From Membranihabitans marinus (GTDB lineage Bacteria > Bacteroidota > Bacteroidia > Chitinophagales > Saprospiraceae): DNA of 64,000 bases. The position numbers were made by a program, and so were the translations under genes. Below are positions 1 to 9,523 of this stretch, piece after piece; within the stretch, counting starts at the first letter, position 1, and each line of letters opens with the position of its first letter. The notes beneath the pieces were generated by a model. The model was not told the origin of the DNA. It saw only the letters and a program-made list of their open reading frames with translations, and ran no database searches. Location of the stretch: assembly GCF_019802045.1 (NCBI RefSeq), contig NZ_JAHVHU010000005.1:310001-374000 (forward strand). Reading direction: 5' to 3'.

Positions 1-308
1 GGCTGAATCTGGGCAACCGGATTGGTTTCAACATGGCCTTCTCGTTTTAAAAATTGAAAATAGGAACGCAGTGTGGATAATTTTCGGTTGATGGATTGCT
101 TTTTAAGCTTCCGTTCGGTCATATCGTACACCCAACTCCGCACGTGCATCAACTTCACTTCTGTACTGCAAAGCAATTGATATTGATCAAGCATGTAATC
201 CTTAAACTGTTTCAGGTCACACTGGTAAGCCGTCAATGTATGTAGCGAATAACGTTTTTCAAACCGTAAGTAACTGACAAACTCATCTATCTTCCACTCT
301 GCTGTCAT
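1..308 (-). CDS. xerC: Tyrosine recombinase XerC, N-terminal part (runs off window edge)
   Basis: Translating the minus strand from the ATG at 306-308 gives about 102 residues starting MTAEWKIDEFVSYLRFEKRY and containing HTLTAYQCDLKQF and SINRKLSTLRSYFQFLKREG. This is the SAM-like core-binding domain of XerC/XerD recombinases, which resolve chromosome dimers at dif with FtsK. The catalytic domain with the RHRRY residues would lie beyond position 1 and is not visible. XerC is preferred over XerD because of the 'FEKRYSxHTLTAY' N-terminus common in Bacteroidota XerC. The frequent Bacteroidota neighbour rpsU is not present upstream. An integrase of a mobile element is the alternative, but the sequence looks like the housekeeping type. 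Confidence 0.85.
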   Translation of the reverse strand, partial: MTAEWKIDEFVSYLRFEKRYSLHTLTAYQCDLKQFKDYMLDQYQLLCSTEVKLMHVRSWVYDMTERKLKKQSINRKLSTLRSYFQFLKREGHVETNPVAQIQ

Positions 309-1096
309 CAATATTTGTATTGGTCAACAAAATTCACGCTGTGTGCTCACCCTGGAGAACCTGATCAGACTCTCCGGTAATTACCAGACGACATCTTGGT
401 CATTCTCTACAAGCGACTCTGACGAGACTTCGACTTCTTTAACGACGTAACATAAGTTTCTAAAATTTTCATCCAAAAACTCAGAAGTCCCACCCCACCC
501 AGTAAAAGCACACATACACCTTTAAACTGATGTTCCTAAATATAATTGTTATATCTCAGAAATTAAAATATTTTTAAATATTACCGGTTACAGAAATCCA
601 TAGGATGACCACTTTGCACAACACTTGGAGCTAACTCGCAAAATTCGTGGCTTTTGATTTACCTACCTGGCGTTGATTATTTTTTTAATGGCTGTTGGAC
701 AGGTACAGATAAAATCTCGCCAAGGGAGAGATCGAATGTGGTCAATCGTGAAGGAACCAAAATGTTCTCATTTTGGGTGGGTAGGATATGGGAATCGACC
801 TGTCCCCGCCTAGGCTGTGGGGCGCTGTCCCGAGGATAATGTATGAATGACGTGGTGAATATAGCGGGCTAAAGACTCCGCACGCATTATACCATTTGTA
901 TTCGATAATGCCGTATAAGATTTTGTAAATATGTCAAAGATTGTTGAGTAAAAAACGGAGGTACAAATGAAGTTACACCGCGTATTTTTTACGAAGAGAA
1001 TCGAAGAATATTTCGGAATATATTCGGCAATTAAGAATTCAATAGGTATCATATATGTTCATCGTGTAATAACTAGTGGGTTCGAACCAATTTGAT
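309..1096. other. Intergenic region without convincing gene
   Basis: About 790 bases lie between the xerC start and the 3' end of the first SusCD operon. The only structure recognised is one copy of a degenerate interspersed repeat (887-1045). Short open frames here (for example 654-839) show no protein-like pattern, start context or relatives that can be recognised. The segment 540-600 is very AT-rich and could hold the xerC promoter. Confidence 0.5.
887..1045 (+). repeat. Interspersed intergenic repeat, copy 1
   Basis: This stretch aligns over almost its full length with 29549-29714 in the same orientation. Shared blocks include ACCATTTGTA/GCCATTTGTA, CGTATAAGATTTTG, CAAAGATTG, AAAAAACGGAGGT, GTTACACCG, ACGAAGAGAATC and ATTATGAATTCAA-like tails. 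The two copies differ by scattered substitutions and small indels, and their short open frames are not conserved in a coding manner, so this looks like a non-coding repeat family. Partial copies are at 23639, 56985 (inverted) and 59120 (inverted). Confidence 0.7.
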
Positions 1097-1129
1097 AAAA
1101 AAAGGGATGCTCGCTCGAGCATCCCTTTT
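1097..1129 (-). terminator. Intrinsic terminator of the first SusCD operon
   Basis: On the minus strand an AAGGGATGCTCG stem pairs with CGAGCATCCCTT and is followed by a run of T. It lies 30 bases after the stop of the last gene of the operon. Confidence 0.85.
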
Positions 1130-1158
1130 AATAAATTTCCTAAAATTTTTTCGTCGTA

Positions 1159-1968
1159 CTACTCAGCCAATTCCGTGATGACATACGTATCTACAAGTTC
1201 ACCAAAAGACCCGGCAGATACCGTCCATTTACGTAAGAAAGAAAACGTACTGGTCTCAGCATCATAATTTGTGGCTTCAGGATTCGCACTCGTAGTCGTC
1301 GTGACCGGACCATAGGTCGCATGATCGTATCCTGAAAGTTGAACTCCAGGCAAGGGCGTAACTTCTACTGCCCCTTCCTCCCATTCAAACTCATAATGGA
1401 CACCTGGTGCAAAAACATCCTTGAGTCTGTAAATATTCGACCCCTCCTGCCGAAGCAATTCCTGATCCCAGGAAGTTTCAAAAAACGCACTGTTGTAGGT
1501 TCCGTCGGCATACTTGTCCCACTTGATCAGCGTGAGCTCTCCGACATACACGGGATAATTCTCAGTATACGGATTTACATAGGCTTCCTCGAACTTCAAT
1601 TTTAATGTAAGTGGTGTAGCCGTGGGTGCTCCTTCCTTCACAGGGATCACCAATGTGGCCGTATCCGCACCACTGGCAAATGAAACCGTCGATGGAACTT
1701 CGAAACTATTTTCCGTGTTTTCCACCACCACAACGGGTGCATCAACACTGCCGCTGGCATTGTTCCGGGTTACCGTCAAAGTGATGGATGGATTTTGAGC
1801 TGGATCCAATTCAAAACTGGTTGTATTTTCATTGGAAAAAGCCAAACCGGGAACATCAGCTCCCACTACAGGACTGGGCTCAACCGTATCTACATATTCG
1901 TCTTCACATGAAAATGTCAATCCGATAAAAAGGGCAAAAACTGCTATAATTATTTTATTGTACATCAT
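1159..1968 (-). CDS. Lipoprotein of SusCD operon 1, Calx-beta-like N-terminal half
   Basis: The 269-aa protein has a lipoprotein signal (MMYNKIIIAV...LTFSC, Cys21), so it is probably anchored in the outer membrane. Residues about 50-125 look like a beta-sandwich of the Calx-beta type (SFELDPAQNPSITLTVTRNN, then FASGADTATLVIPVKEG). The C-terminal half contains aromatic-rich strands and no catalytic motif. It is the third gene of the operon, 30 bases after susD, where surface glycan-binding or accessory lipoproteins usually sit. A SusE/SusF-like ligand-binding role is an inference from position. Two adjacent ATG codons exist; either could be the start. Confidence 0.75.
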   Translation of the reverse strand: MMYNKIIIAVFALFIGLTFSCEDEYVDTVEPSPVVGADVPGLAFSNENTTSFELDPAQNPSITLTVTRNNASGSVDAPVVVVENTENSFEVPSTVSFASGADTATLVIPVKEGAPTATPLTLKLKFEEAYVNPYTENYPVYVGELTLIKWDKYADGTYNSAFFETSWDQELLRQEGSNIYRLKDVFAPGVHYEFEWEEGAVEVTPLPGVQLSGYDHATYGPVTTTTSANPEATNYDAETSTFSFLRKWTVSAGSFGELVDTYVITELAE

Positions 1969-1998
1969 ATTTTGTTTTTTATAGTTAAAGGATAAACA

Positions 1999-3609
1999 TT
2001 ATTCGTCTGGTACGGGATCCGGTGTTGGGGCAGATGGATTATTATCAGATTCACTCAACGCGGGGTTAGCCTGAATCTCCGCTTCCGGGATTCTCCACAA
2101 CAACAGATCAGATCCTGCGTCAATATTAAATACCATCGTCGCATTGGGGAATCCACCTCCACGTCGATCTACATCTTTATTGAGGCGCATGATGTCAAAC
2201 CAGTTCAAACCTTCGCCCCACAGTTCTATGCGTCGTTGACGGAATACTTCTTCTTGTACTTCTTGTGGCGTACTCGCAGAAACCACATAGCTGGTATCGC
2301 GATAAGTTTTTATGAAATTCTCAAGTGTACCTTTGCCATCGCCTCCGCTCATCGCTTCTGCTTCCGCTTTGATCAGGTACATTTCTTCGATACGCATCAG
2401 CGGAATGTCATTCGCATTGGTAGAAGTTGCCACCTTGTCATTGTAAGGGCCAAACTTAACCTGTGTGTATGGTACGTATCCAAGACCAGCAATAAAATCG
2501 GCCTGTTCTTCATTTAGATTCGCTGAGGTCTTGTTTTCATCCAACCACCAACCTTTCCGAACATCTGTATCGGCAATAGATTCAAACAAAGCTTTATTAA
2601 TTTGCTTCCCTTCAGAAACCGTAGAATAACCGTTTCCGTTAAAAGACCCCATGTGCGAATACCAGTTTACAATTCCGGAAGTCACTACCCGGTCCGTTTC
2701 CTGAATAATAATACCCCACATCCAGTCCGATTGGGTAGATGACCAAAATGTCGGATGATTTACATCGGAGATTTGTGCCGGGACAGCACTGGATGCATTG
2801 ATGGCATCAGTAGCATCCGCTGCAGCTTCATTCCATTTCTGCATAGCCAGGTGCATTCGCGCTCGAAGACCATAGGCTACAGCGAGACTAATGTACCGCT
2901 TATCGTTTCTGGTTACTCCACCTTCTTCAGCAGACTGCAACAACGAAATTGCTGTTGTGAGATCTGAATTTATAAAATCATATACTTCTTGAACAGTAGA
3001 TCGGGGCGCGCCATTCAAGGCCGCTTCATTCGAGTTCTCATTCGTAATGATAGGCACGGCTGGTTTGGATTCATTCCCTACATAGTTAAACTGATACAGC
3101 TGCACCAGCACCAAGTAGCTGAAAGCCCGGGCTGCAAGTCCCTGGCCTAGAAAAAACTGACCAGTCGGATCTTCAATATCAGCAGGAAAAGCGCCGATGA
3201 CATTGTTCGTGCTATTAATGATGGAATACATGTTGTTCCATAGGATCTGACCTTCGTTCGAGGTATATTCCCTGTCGCTGTAATCCAGATTGTTTCCGAA
3301 CCAATTGTAGCCATTATCTTCCGATACAACATCGACTCCGTTTTGATCCATGAACATCATTACCGCTGGGTAACCAAAGTCGTTATGTCGGACCGACCCC
3401 AGTGCATCTTCATTGGGGGCATAGGCGCTAAATTGAGCAAAAATGGCGTTCACACCTGCTTCGGCTTTGGCCGGATCATTTTCGGCCACCTCTTCCTTCT
3501 GATCAGAAGTCACGGTGTCCCCCACCGGCAGCGTATTCAAGTCTTCGCAGCTCATCATTCCAAAGAAGACGGCTACTATTAAAATTATATAATATCTTTT
3601 ATACATCAT
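1999..3609 (-). CDS. SusD/RagB family outer-membrane lipoprotein (pair 1)
   Basis: The 536-aa protein begins with a lipoprotein signal ending in GMMSC (Cys21), followed by the usual SusD N-terminal region and the helical TPR-like core (for example ILWNNMYSIINSTNNVI and FFLGQGLAARAFSYLVLVQLYQ). The C-terminal RagB/SusD domain holds PLMRIEEMYLIKAEAEAM and RQRRIELWGEGLNWFDIMRL, both typical of the family. SusD caps the SusC barrel and presents ligand, often a glycan or peptide, for TonB-dependent import. The gene starts 26 bases after susC and is followed by the accessory lipoprotein. The tail ends in a Pro/Asp-rich stretch (APTPDPVPDE). The ligand cannot be read from the sequence. Confidence 0.95.
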   Translation of the reverse strand: MMYKRYYIILIVAVFFGMMSCEDLNTLPVGDTVTSDQKEEVAENDPAKAEAGVNAIFAQFSAYAPNEDALGSVRHNDFGYPAVMMFMDQNGVDVVSEDNGYNWFGNNLDYSDREYTSNEGQILWNNMYSIINSTNNVIGAFPADIEDPTGQFFLGQGLAARAFSYLVLVQLYQFNYVGNESKPAVPIITNENSNEAALNGAPRSTVQEVYDFINSDLTTAISLLQSAEEGGVTRNDKRYISLAVAYGLRARMHLAMQKWNEAAADATDAINASSAVPAQISDVNHPTFWSSTQSDWMWGIIIQETDRVVTSGIVNWYSHMGSFNGNGYSTVSEGKQINKALFESIADTDVRKGWWLDENKTSANLNEEQADFIAGLGYVPYTQVKFGPYNDKVATSTNANDIPLMRIEEMYLIKAEAEAMSGGDGKGTLENFIKTYRDTSYVVSASTPQEVQEEVFRQRRIELWGEGLNWFDIMRLNKDVDRRGGGFPNATMVFNIDAGSDLLLWRIPEAEIQANPALSESDNNPSAPTPDPVPDE

Positions 3610-3635
3610 CCTTATTTTTAATTTTTGGTAAATGA

Positions 3636-6600
3636 TTAAAACGTCAGGTTAATTCCTCCGGAAATCGTACGTATCGGAGTGTATCTTGCTGTCGTGGCAG
3701 AAGTATAGCTCTGTCGTGGATCAAGACCTGTACGGCTTGCCAACAACGCAAGATTATCTGCTGCGAAATAAAGTCGTAATTTCTCGATTTTCATTGCATC
3801 CATCACACGAGATGGCAAGGTGTACCCTACCGTCACGTTATTCAGACTCAGATAATCTGAGCTAACAAGAAAACGAGTTGACGTGGAGTTGGCGTACCTG
3901 TCGTTGGCATTTAACCGAGGGATATCTGAATTTGGATTATCCGGTGTCCAGGCATTGTAAATATCCTTGTGCCAGTTATTACCGGCAAAACTAGATGATC
4001 CACTGTGCATTAATCTCCGGTATCCTGAGTCGTATATCTGACCTCCCAACTGATAAGAGAACAGAACTGAAGCATCAAAACCATACGCTTCCAGGTTGGT
4101 TCCAAATCCACCGTACACCTTAGGAAGCAGGTCATCTGTAGCTACTTTATACGATTGTGCTACTGCATAATCACTCGTTTTGATCATTCCTTCATTTTCA
4201 TCCTGAGCCCAGTATTGCGCCATTCCGGTCTCCGGATCTACGCCTGCATAATCTACCAAATACATTCTATACATGGATTCGCCTTCTGAATAAATACGAG
4301 TACCATCGATCAACTCTCCATCCAAATCCTTGTGGAGCTCATTGATTTTATTTTTGATCGCTGTGGCATTTGCACTCAGACTCCAGCGAATATTATCGGA
4401 ACTAATAATGTTCCATCCCAAGTCAACTTCAAGCCCGGAGTTGGTCATCGAACCCACATTCAATGGAATAGAGGTATACCCCAGACTTCCTGCCACTGGT
4501 TTGTTATACAGCATATCCACTGACTTTCGGCCAAAATACTCTATCGACCCCGTCAATGCGTGCCGGAATAAACCAAAGTCCAATCCTATATTATATGAGG
4601 TCGAGGTTTCCCAGGTCAGATCCGGATTTCCTTTGTAGATCAGTGTTCCATCAGAAAACACACCTTCTGCCCCGGTAACCTGATATTGATCCAACCAGGC
4701 ATAATAGTTTCCGATGTCATCATTTCCCTGTTCTCCATAAGAGGCTTTGAGTTTCAACATATTAATCGTCGAATTTCCAGCCAGGAAGGACTCGTTGGTC
4801 AATATCCATGCGGCACTGGCGGACCAGAAATTACCCCATCGGTTCTCCGGTGAAAAACGCGAAGATGCGTCCCGGCGATAAGCGATATTCGCAAAGTATG
4901 TGTCGTCCAATCCATAATTTAACCGTCCCAAAATCCCCTTGGTAGTGTAGAAATCTTTTTCCCCGCCACCACGAAGATTATCAATGGCGTTATCCACATA
5001 GTTAATCTCGGGGTTGTATAGATTTTGCCCGGATGCAAATACATTTTCTTCTGTATATGAATACCCATCATATCCTGCAGTCACATCAAACTGATGGCGA
5101 CGATTGATGTTGAATTCATAAAAGGCAATATATTGCTGATCAATACCCCAGATACGAGTTTGGTCTTGATATGCCGTTCCTCCGTAACTCGCGGATTGCC
5201 CCATGTAAGCATTCCCCAGGTTCTTGTACTGAGTATTCCCTACATTCATCCCATACTTTGCCGTTACACGAAGTCCTTGGATCGGGTTGAGTTCCGCAAA
5301 GAAACTGCTGTTCACAATATCTTTCAGATAATCTGTCTTATCAAAAGTCAGATCACCGGCTGGATTAGCAATTTGCATAAAGGACCGGGAGAATGGAGTA
5401 CTTTTACCATCTCCATAATCATATATTTTTCTTCCTTGATTTCGCAAAATCGCCTGAGTCTCTGCATCACGTACATAGATGGGATACACGGGTGCGATGT
5501 AATTGGATACGAAAAACGCATTCGCACTGGAATTGGTCGTCACCTGTTCGCCGGGATAATCACTGTCGATCTGATTGTAGTTCACATTGGCGCCCACTTT
5601 CAACCAGTCTTTTACTTTCTGCTCTCCGTTGAATCGACCGGAAAAACGCTTAAATCCAGAACCTGGAATGACCCCCTGATCGTCCATATAGTTAAAGGAC
5701 AGATAGTAATTTTGTTTGTCAGTTCCGCCAGATACAGACAAGTTATAATCCTGGCGCGGATTATTCTGAAAGGTTTCATCAGCCCAGCTATCAGGCGTGA
5801 AATAATACGTTCCATCACTATACCCCAGCGTAGCGTTGGGGTTCAATTTACCGTTGGTTCCGATCAATACCTCATTTTGAGGTACCGTATAAATCTGATA
5901 CCCATGGCCCCCTTCGGTGTTGGTCACCAATTTTTGATTCGCATAAGCATTGGCCTGATACGGATCATATCCCAGGTTGTAGATACCAGCATTATAAATG
6001 GCGCGGTAAGCTAACTCGGAATAATTCTGTGGGCTGGTCAATACGTCGTAGTTGCGAACTGCCCGCGAGTTGACACCACCTTTGATATCAAACCGAATTT
6101 TTGCTTCTCCGGAAGAACCTTTTTTTGTAGTAATCATAATAATACCGTTGGCTCCACGAGAACCATACAATGCCGTCGATGCAGCATCTTTCAATACCAC
6201 CATGGATTCGATGTCTGAACTGTTGATGGAAGCCAGGTCGCCGTCATAAGGGATTCCATCTACCACATAGAGGGGATCGGATCCGGCATTAATGGATCCA
6301 ATACCACGGACCTTTATTTTGGCTGAAGTTCCAGGTTGGCCATTGCTGTTTTGTACCTGCACACCGGCCACTGCACCTGTCAGTGCATTGGAGATATTAG
6401 ACACCTGTCGTTTTTCGAGTAAATCTCTATCCACTTCCCCTACAGAACCGGTAAACGATCCCTTGGTGGAAGTTCCATAAGCCACTACGACCACTTCATC
6501 CAACAACTGGCTGTCGGAATTCATAACAATGGTCACATTGGTCTCTCCATCTTCTATGGTAACCGTTTCAGCAATAAATCCAACGTAGGAGATTCGGATT

Positions 6601-6806
6601 TCATTTGCTCCATCAGGCAGTTGAATTTCAAAAATGCCGTCAAAATCGGTGACCGTTCCTACGCTGGGATGCCCCACCACCTGAACCGTCGCGCCAATCA
6701 AAGGATCGCCTTCGATATCTTCCACCGTTCCAGTGATGGTTTTCTGCGCTTCTACCGTAAAGGATAGAAACCCCAGAAAAGCAACTAAAAGTAATAATCT
6801 TTTCAT
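3636..6806 (-). CDS. SusC/RagA family TonB-dependent receptor (pair 1)
   Basis: This 1056-aa outer-membrane transporter has a Sec signal (MKRLLLLVAFLGFLSFTVEAQ), a carboxypeptidase-regulatory-like beta-sandwich (about 22-100; ITGTVEDIEGDPLIGATV, DGIFEI), a TonB-box-like DEVVVVAYGT near residue 105, a plug domain (about 115-235; VRGIGSINAGSDPLYVVDGI, VLKDAASTALYGSRGANGII), and a long beta-barrel that ends in a phenylalanine (ISGGINLTF). These are the hallmarks of SusC/RagA receptors. It heads a three-gene operon with susD and a lipoprotein. The leader upstream is unusual: a susC-like decayed start with its own promoter lies at 6974-7297. Confidence 0.96.
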   Translation of the reverse strand: MKRLLLLVAFLGFLSFTVEAQKTITGTVEDIEGDPLIGATVQVVGHPSVGTVTDFDGIFEIQLPDGANEIRISYVGFIAETVTIEDGETNVTIVMNSDSQLLDEVVVVAYGTSTKGSFTGSVGEVDRDLLEKRQVSNISNALTGAVAGVQVQNSNGQPGTSAKIKVRGIGSINAGSDPLYVVDGIPYDGDLASINSSDIESMVVLKDAASTALYGSRGANGIIMITTKKGSSGEAKIRFDIKGGVNSRAVRNYDVLTSPQNYSELAYRAIYNAGIYNLGYDPYQANAYANQKLVTNTEGGHGYQIYTVPQNEVLIGTNGKLNPNATLGYSDGTYYFTPDSWADETFQNNPRQDYNLSVSGGTDKQNYYLSFNYMDDQGVIPGSGFKRFSGRFNGEQKVKDWLKVGANVNYNQIDSDYPGEQVTTNSSANAFFVSNYIAPVYPIYVRDAETQAILRNQGRKIYDYGDGKSTPFSRSFMQIANPAGDLTFDKTDYLKDIVNSSFFAELNPIQGLRVTAKYGMNVGNTQYKNLGNAYMGQSASYGGTAYQDQTRIWGIDQQYIAFYEFNINRRHQFDVTAGYDGYSYTEENVFASGQNLYNPEINYVDNAIDNLRGGGEKDFYTTKGILGRLNYGLDDTYFANIAYRRDASSRFSPENRWGNFWSASAAWILTNESFLAGNSTINMLKLKASYGEQGNDDIGNYYAWLDQYQVTGAEGVFSDGTLIYKGNPDLTWETSTSYNIGLDFGLFRHALTGSIEYFGRKSVDMLYNKPVAGSLGYTSIPLNVGSMTNSGLEVDLGWNIISSDNIRWSLSANATAIKNKINELHKDLDGELIDGTRIYSEGESMYRMYLVDYAGVDPETGMAQYWAQDENEGMIKTSDYAVAQSYKVATDDLLPKVYGGFGTNLEAYGFDASVLFSYQLGGQIYDSGYRRLMHSGSSSFAGNNWHKDIYNAWTPDNPNSDIPRLNANDRYANSTSTRFLVSSDYLSLNNVTVGYTLPSRVMDAMKIEKLRLYFAADNLALLASRTGLDPRQSYTSATTARYTPIRTISGGINLTF

Positions 6807-6973
6807 GATTTAATTTTTTGTGAATAAGAATTTCTAGACATGCTGTATTAACACTGTTTTTCAACTAAAAAATTTGTTTCCAAAGCACAACCGATTGTCG
6901 CAATCCAACCTTTCACCAAGGAGATGGATTGCAGAAACAACTCCTTTACGCAGGAGTTACCGATCATTATATA

Positions 6974-7165
6974 TTATGTATTAATCAAGAATTTAAAATG
7001 GCGAGTTCTTATATAAGACTTTGCGATCTTTCTGGTCGTACTCTTAGTACCCTCCAACAAATCGTACATCCAGGCCGGACCGATGAATGAAGAACTATGC
7101 AACCCAAAAAGAAGCATCAGAAAAAAAATCTTTTCATGCCAAGTTAATCTGATTAACTTTTTCAA
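6974..7165 (-). pseudogene. Possible decayed 5' end of a susC gene, or leader ORF
   Basis: A 63-aa frame (MKKLIRLTWHEKIFFLMLLF...) lies between the conserved leader element and susC1. Inside it, at 7137 downward, is TGGCATGAAAAGA followed by a T-run, almost the same as the susC2 start context TGGCATGAAAAGA. Read from that ATG with a one-base indel in the T-run, it gives a susC-like signal peptide (MKR-FFLMLLFG). The distance from the shared 28-nt element to this ATG is 80 bases, against 85 at susC2. The remnant after about 30 codons shows no SusC domain. A functional leader peptide is the alternative. Confidence 0.35.
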
Positions 7166-7216
7166 CTCAAATTCGTCATGCCTAAAACGGACTTAGAGTC
7201 AAATAACTACCCACTT

Positions 7217-7244
7217 AACGTATTCCAATCGCAAAACGCTTCTT
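7217..7244 (-). promoter_or_regulatory. Conserved susC leader element, copy A
   Basis: On the minus strand this reads AAGAAGCGTTTTG, a variable core, then ATACGTT, and matches 12899-12926 at 23 of 28 positions with no gap. It lies about 20 bases downstream of the predicted start point of the promoter at 7268-7297, hence probably in the transcribed leader. In this copy the 5' side can also fold as CGCTTC/GAAGCG. It could be a regulator binding site or an RNA element. Confidence 0.5.
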
Positions 7245-7267
7245 GAAGCGGTCAAGAAATAGCAGGT

Positions 7268-7297
7268 CAAAGATAGCAAAACCCTAAGAATTTCAAA
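7268..7297 (-). promoter_or_regulatory. Bacteroidota-type promoter
   Basis: On the minus strand TTTG (7297-7294) is separated by 18 bases from TATCTTTG (7275-7268). This fits the TTTG/TAnnTTTG consensus used by the Bacteroidota primary sigma factor. It would transcribe the conserved leader element, the decayed susC start and probably susC1. Confidence 0.55.
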
Positions 7298-7912
7298 AAA
7301 CCAATTCGACATGAGATCAAATAAAATCGAATTAAATCGACTTATTTTTTACTTTAGTCAATAAAATACAGCTAGTGAAATGATATTTTAATTTCCTACA
7401 CTCCTATTTTGAAAATTTGGTAAAATACGTGTTGGAAAAAATTAACAATTATTTGACTTTGGTTCAATTGTTTGAACAAAATATGCTGGTTTAATAATGT
7501 GATACCAACCAATTAGGTCGTTTTAAACCTCATTCGTCATGATACCGGCCGAGGGCTAAATTACAGGTAAAGGCATATATCTGACCGTATTTAGACCAAA
7601 ATATAAAAAAAATACAAATTTATATAAATAATCAGAAATGAAAATAGGGAATATTTCTCAACCTGGCCTCCACTGCCGAAATTTCTTGATCGGTTTTCAA
7701 TTTTTAATGCGGACAGCTCTGCAGGAAGGAGTCAAGGATAGAAACATATTCCAGATCCTATAAAACGACCAGGTGTACTGACACTATATTAAAAAACTTT
7801 TAGCCGTTCACCTTGAAATTATCAAGGAAATTTCATTGCGTGACTCTGGATTCTAATATCTTGAATAGGAAATAAGTCGTCTAACAAAGTAGTGTTTTAT
7901 GCGCAGCTTACA

Positions 7913-7943
7913 TAAAAAAGGGCGGGAAAACCCGCCCTTTTAA
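7913..7943 (-). terminator. Intrinsic terminator of SusCD operon 2
   Basis: AAGGGCGGG pairs with CCCGCCCTT around a four-A loop and is followed on the minus strand by a T-run, 22 bases after the stop codon of susD2. Confidence 0.9.
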
Positions 7944-7964
7944 ATCCTATTACAAACTTTCCAA

Positions 7965-9512
7965 CTATTTGTCCCACCACAATGGGGAGTTCAAGGCGTC
8001 GCCATTGCTCATGCGAGACACTGCTTCGGTTCGATTTTTTCCATTCAGCGTTCGTTCAAAATCAGGATACTGCAAGCGTTTAGGTAAATCTGTCATCCCG
8101 TCGATTAATGAAGTAAACGTATATTCTACATCACCACTTACACCCCGAGCTGTGTAGGTTGTTCCGGGCTTAATAATAAATTCCGGATAACCTGTTCGTC
8201 GATATTCGGCCCATGCGGTATGCGGATCCATATAAAGTGCAATATACTTTTGCGTCAATACCGTTTCTTCTGAAGCGGCTGGTAGTTGGGCAATATATGC
8301 ATCGATTTCCTCTGCACTTACTCCCCAGTTTTCCATCGACGCGCGTGTCCCTTTTTCATACCATTCCTGGTCCCAGTTATTAACCTCACTCAGGAGAAAA
8401 CAAACTTCAGGGTACTCCAAAATGGGTTGCTCAAAATCCGGTGTATTAATAATTGCATCACCGGGCAGGGAACGCCAACTAATAACTTGAGATTCTGCCG
8501 AAGAAGTCACACTAGGCATTCCAATAATGGTACCTTCAGAATTTGGTTGTGCATAAATTGGCAGTCTTGGGTCACTTATGCCTTCAAATGGATTTTGCAC
8601 TACTATCTCACTTCCATGAACGAGGTTATCCCCCTTCAATAGTTCGACAAAACTATGGCCTAGCGCAAAGTCAGTTCGTTTATCCACATTATAGGCACGA
8701 TACATCGGTGCCCCATTCAGTGCATTGGCCTCATACTCAAAATCAGCATTATCATTATTGGACGCTATGACCCCGGCGGATATAGCACTGTTGATGTGGC
8801 TTTCCGCCAATCCGGGATCGGCATCCTGTATTTTCACCGCTATCCGAAGCCGCAATGAGTTTGCAAATCGTTTCCAAGCATCCACATCCCCATGATATAT
8901 GTTATCCCCTTCCATACCTTTCTTCGAAGCATCCATCATCTGAGCAGCACTTTGCAGCTCACTTAAAATATCAGCATAAATTTCTTGCTGCGTCGCGTAT
9001 TTTGGTGCTAATATTTCTTCGTCTGCATCCGCTACAGCCAGTGCCTGGAAATTGGCATTATCCGATCCGTAGGAATAATACGGTATATCCCCCCAGGTAT
9101 CTGCCATAATATTAAACACCCAGGACATTAGGATCCGAGCTACACCGATTTGATTCTCGTTGGCTCCGTATGCTAACATGGTACCTTTGGTTTCTTCATC
9201 TGTATTCAAAGCAATAATCTTTCGATAGCTTTCCAGATTATAATAAAAATCTTCCCAGGTTTCCCGCTGGGACTCCCGAAAGACGTAGCGATCCTCGTCA
9301 GCATAAGCTGTCTGTGTCCAATACTGCATCACGACCTGCGTAAACCGACCCGAGAACCACTGATCATATAAATCATCCGCGACTCTTTTTGTGGCCCCAT
9401 TTAATAGACCCGAAGTAGGCGGCACGGTGATGGAATTGGGACTATTTTCATAATCCACATCACACGCAAATCCGATGAAAAATACACTTAGTATGATTAA
9501 TAATTTTTTCAT
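7965..9512 (-). CDS. SusD/RagB-like lipoprotein of the SusD-like_2 type (pair 2)
   Basis: The 515-aa protein has a lipoprotein signal (MKKLLIILSVFFIGFAC, Cys17). The core QVVMQYWTQTAYADEDRY, ILMSWVFNIMADTWGDIPYY and ANSLRLRIAVKIQDADP, and a C-terminal AWAEYRRTGYPEF followed by PKRLQYPDFE, are typical of the SusD-like_2 branch rather than classical SusD. Proteins of this branch pair with SusC for import of oligosaccharides or peptides. The gene starts 11 bases after the susC2 stop and is the last gene before a strong terminator, so this operon has two genes only. No ligand can be named. Confidence 0.93.
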   Translation of the reverse strand: MKKLLIILSVFFIGFACDVDYENSPNSITVPPTSGLLNGATKRVADDLYDQWFSGRFTQVVMQYWTQTAYADEDRYVFRESQRETWEDFYYNLESYRKIIALNTDEETKGTMLAYGANENQIGVARILMSWVFNIMADTWGDIPYYSYGSDNANFQALAVADADEEILAPKYATQQEIYADILSELQSAAQMMDASKKGMEGDNIYHGDVDAWKRFANSLRLRIAVKIQDADPGLAESHINSAISAGVIASNNDNADFEYEANALNGAPMYRAYNVDKRTDFALGHSFVELLKGDNLVHGSEIVVQNPFEGISDPRLPIYAQPNSEGTIIGMPSVTSSAESQVISWRSLPGDAIINTPDFEQPILEYPEVCFLLSEVNNWDQEWYEKGTRASMENWGVSAEEIDAYIAQLPAASEETVLTQKYIALYMDPHTAWAEYRRTGYPEFIIKPGTTYTARGVSGDVEYTFTSLIDGMTDLPKRLQYPDFERTLNGKNRTEAVSRMSNGDALNSPLWWDK

Positions 9513-9523
9513 TGTTTTTCTAT

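Larger units (their letters stand above)
6807..7912. other. Long AT-rich leader region upstream of susC1
   Basis: About 1.1 kb without an intact gene. It contains, on the minus strand, a strong promoter candidate (7268-7297), a 28-nt element shared with the susC2 leader (7217-7244), and a decayed susC-like start (6974-7165). Nearer to susC1 there is a small hairpin (AACTCC/GGAGTT around 6938-6960). The part from 7300 to 7900 is very AT-rich and nothing was recognised in it. Confidence 0.5.

Noticed and set aside
810-1052. 80-aa frame similar to a frame at 29550-29831
   Set aside because: The similarity comes from the underlying DNA repeat; the frames differ by indels and have no start context, so a protein family is not supported.
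1068-1096. TGGGTTCGAACCA, which looks like a tRNA T-loop
   Set aside because: The five-base T-stem does not pair properly and no anticodon or acceptor arm lies upstream.
5094-6014. 306-aa open frame antisense to susC1
   Set aside because: It lies wholly inside the receptor gene on the other strand, has no signal, motif or start context, and the sense frame is clearly coding.
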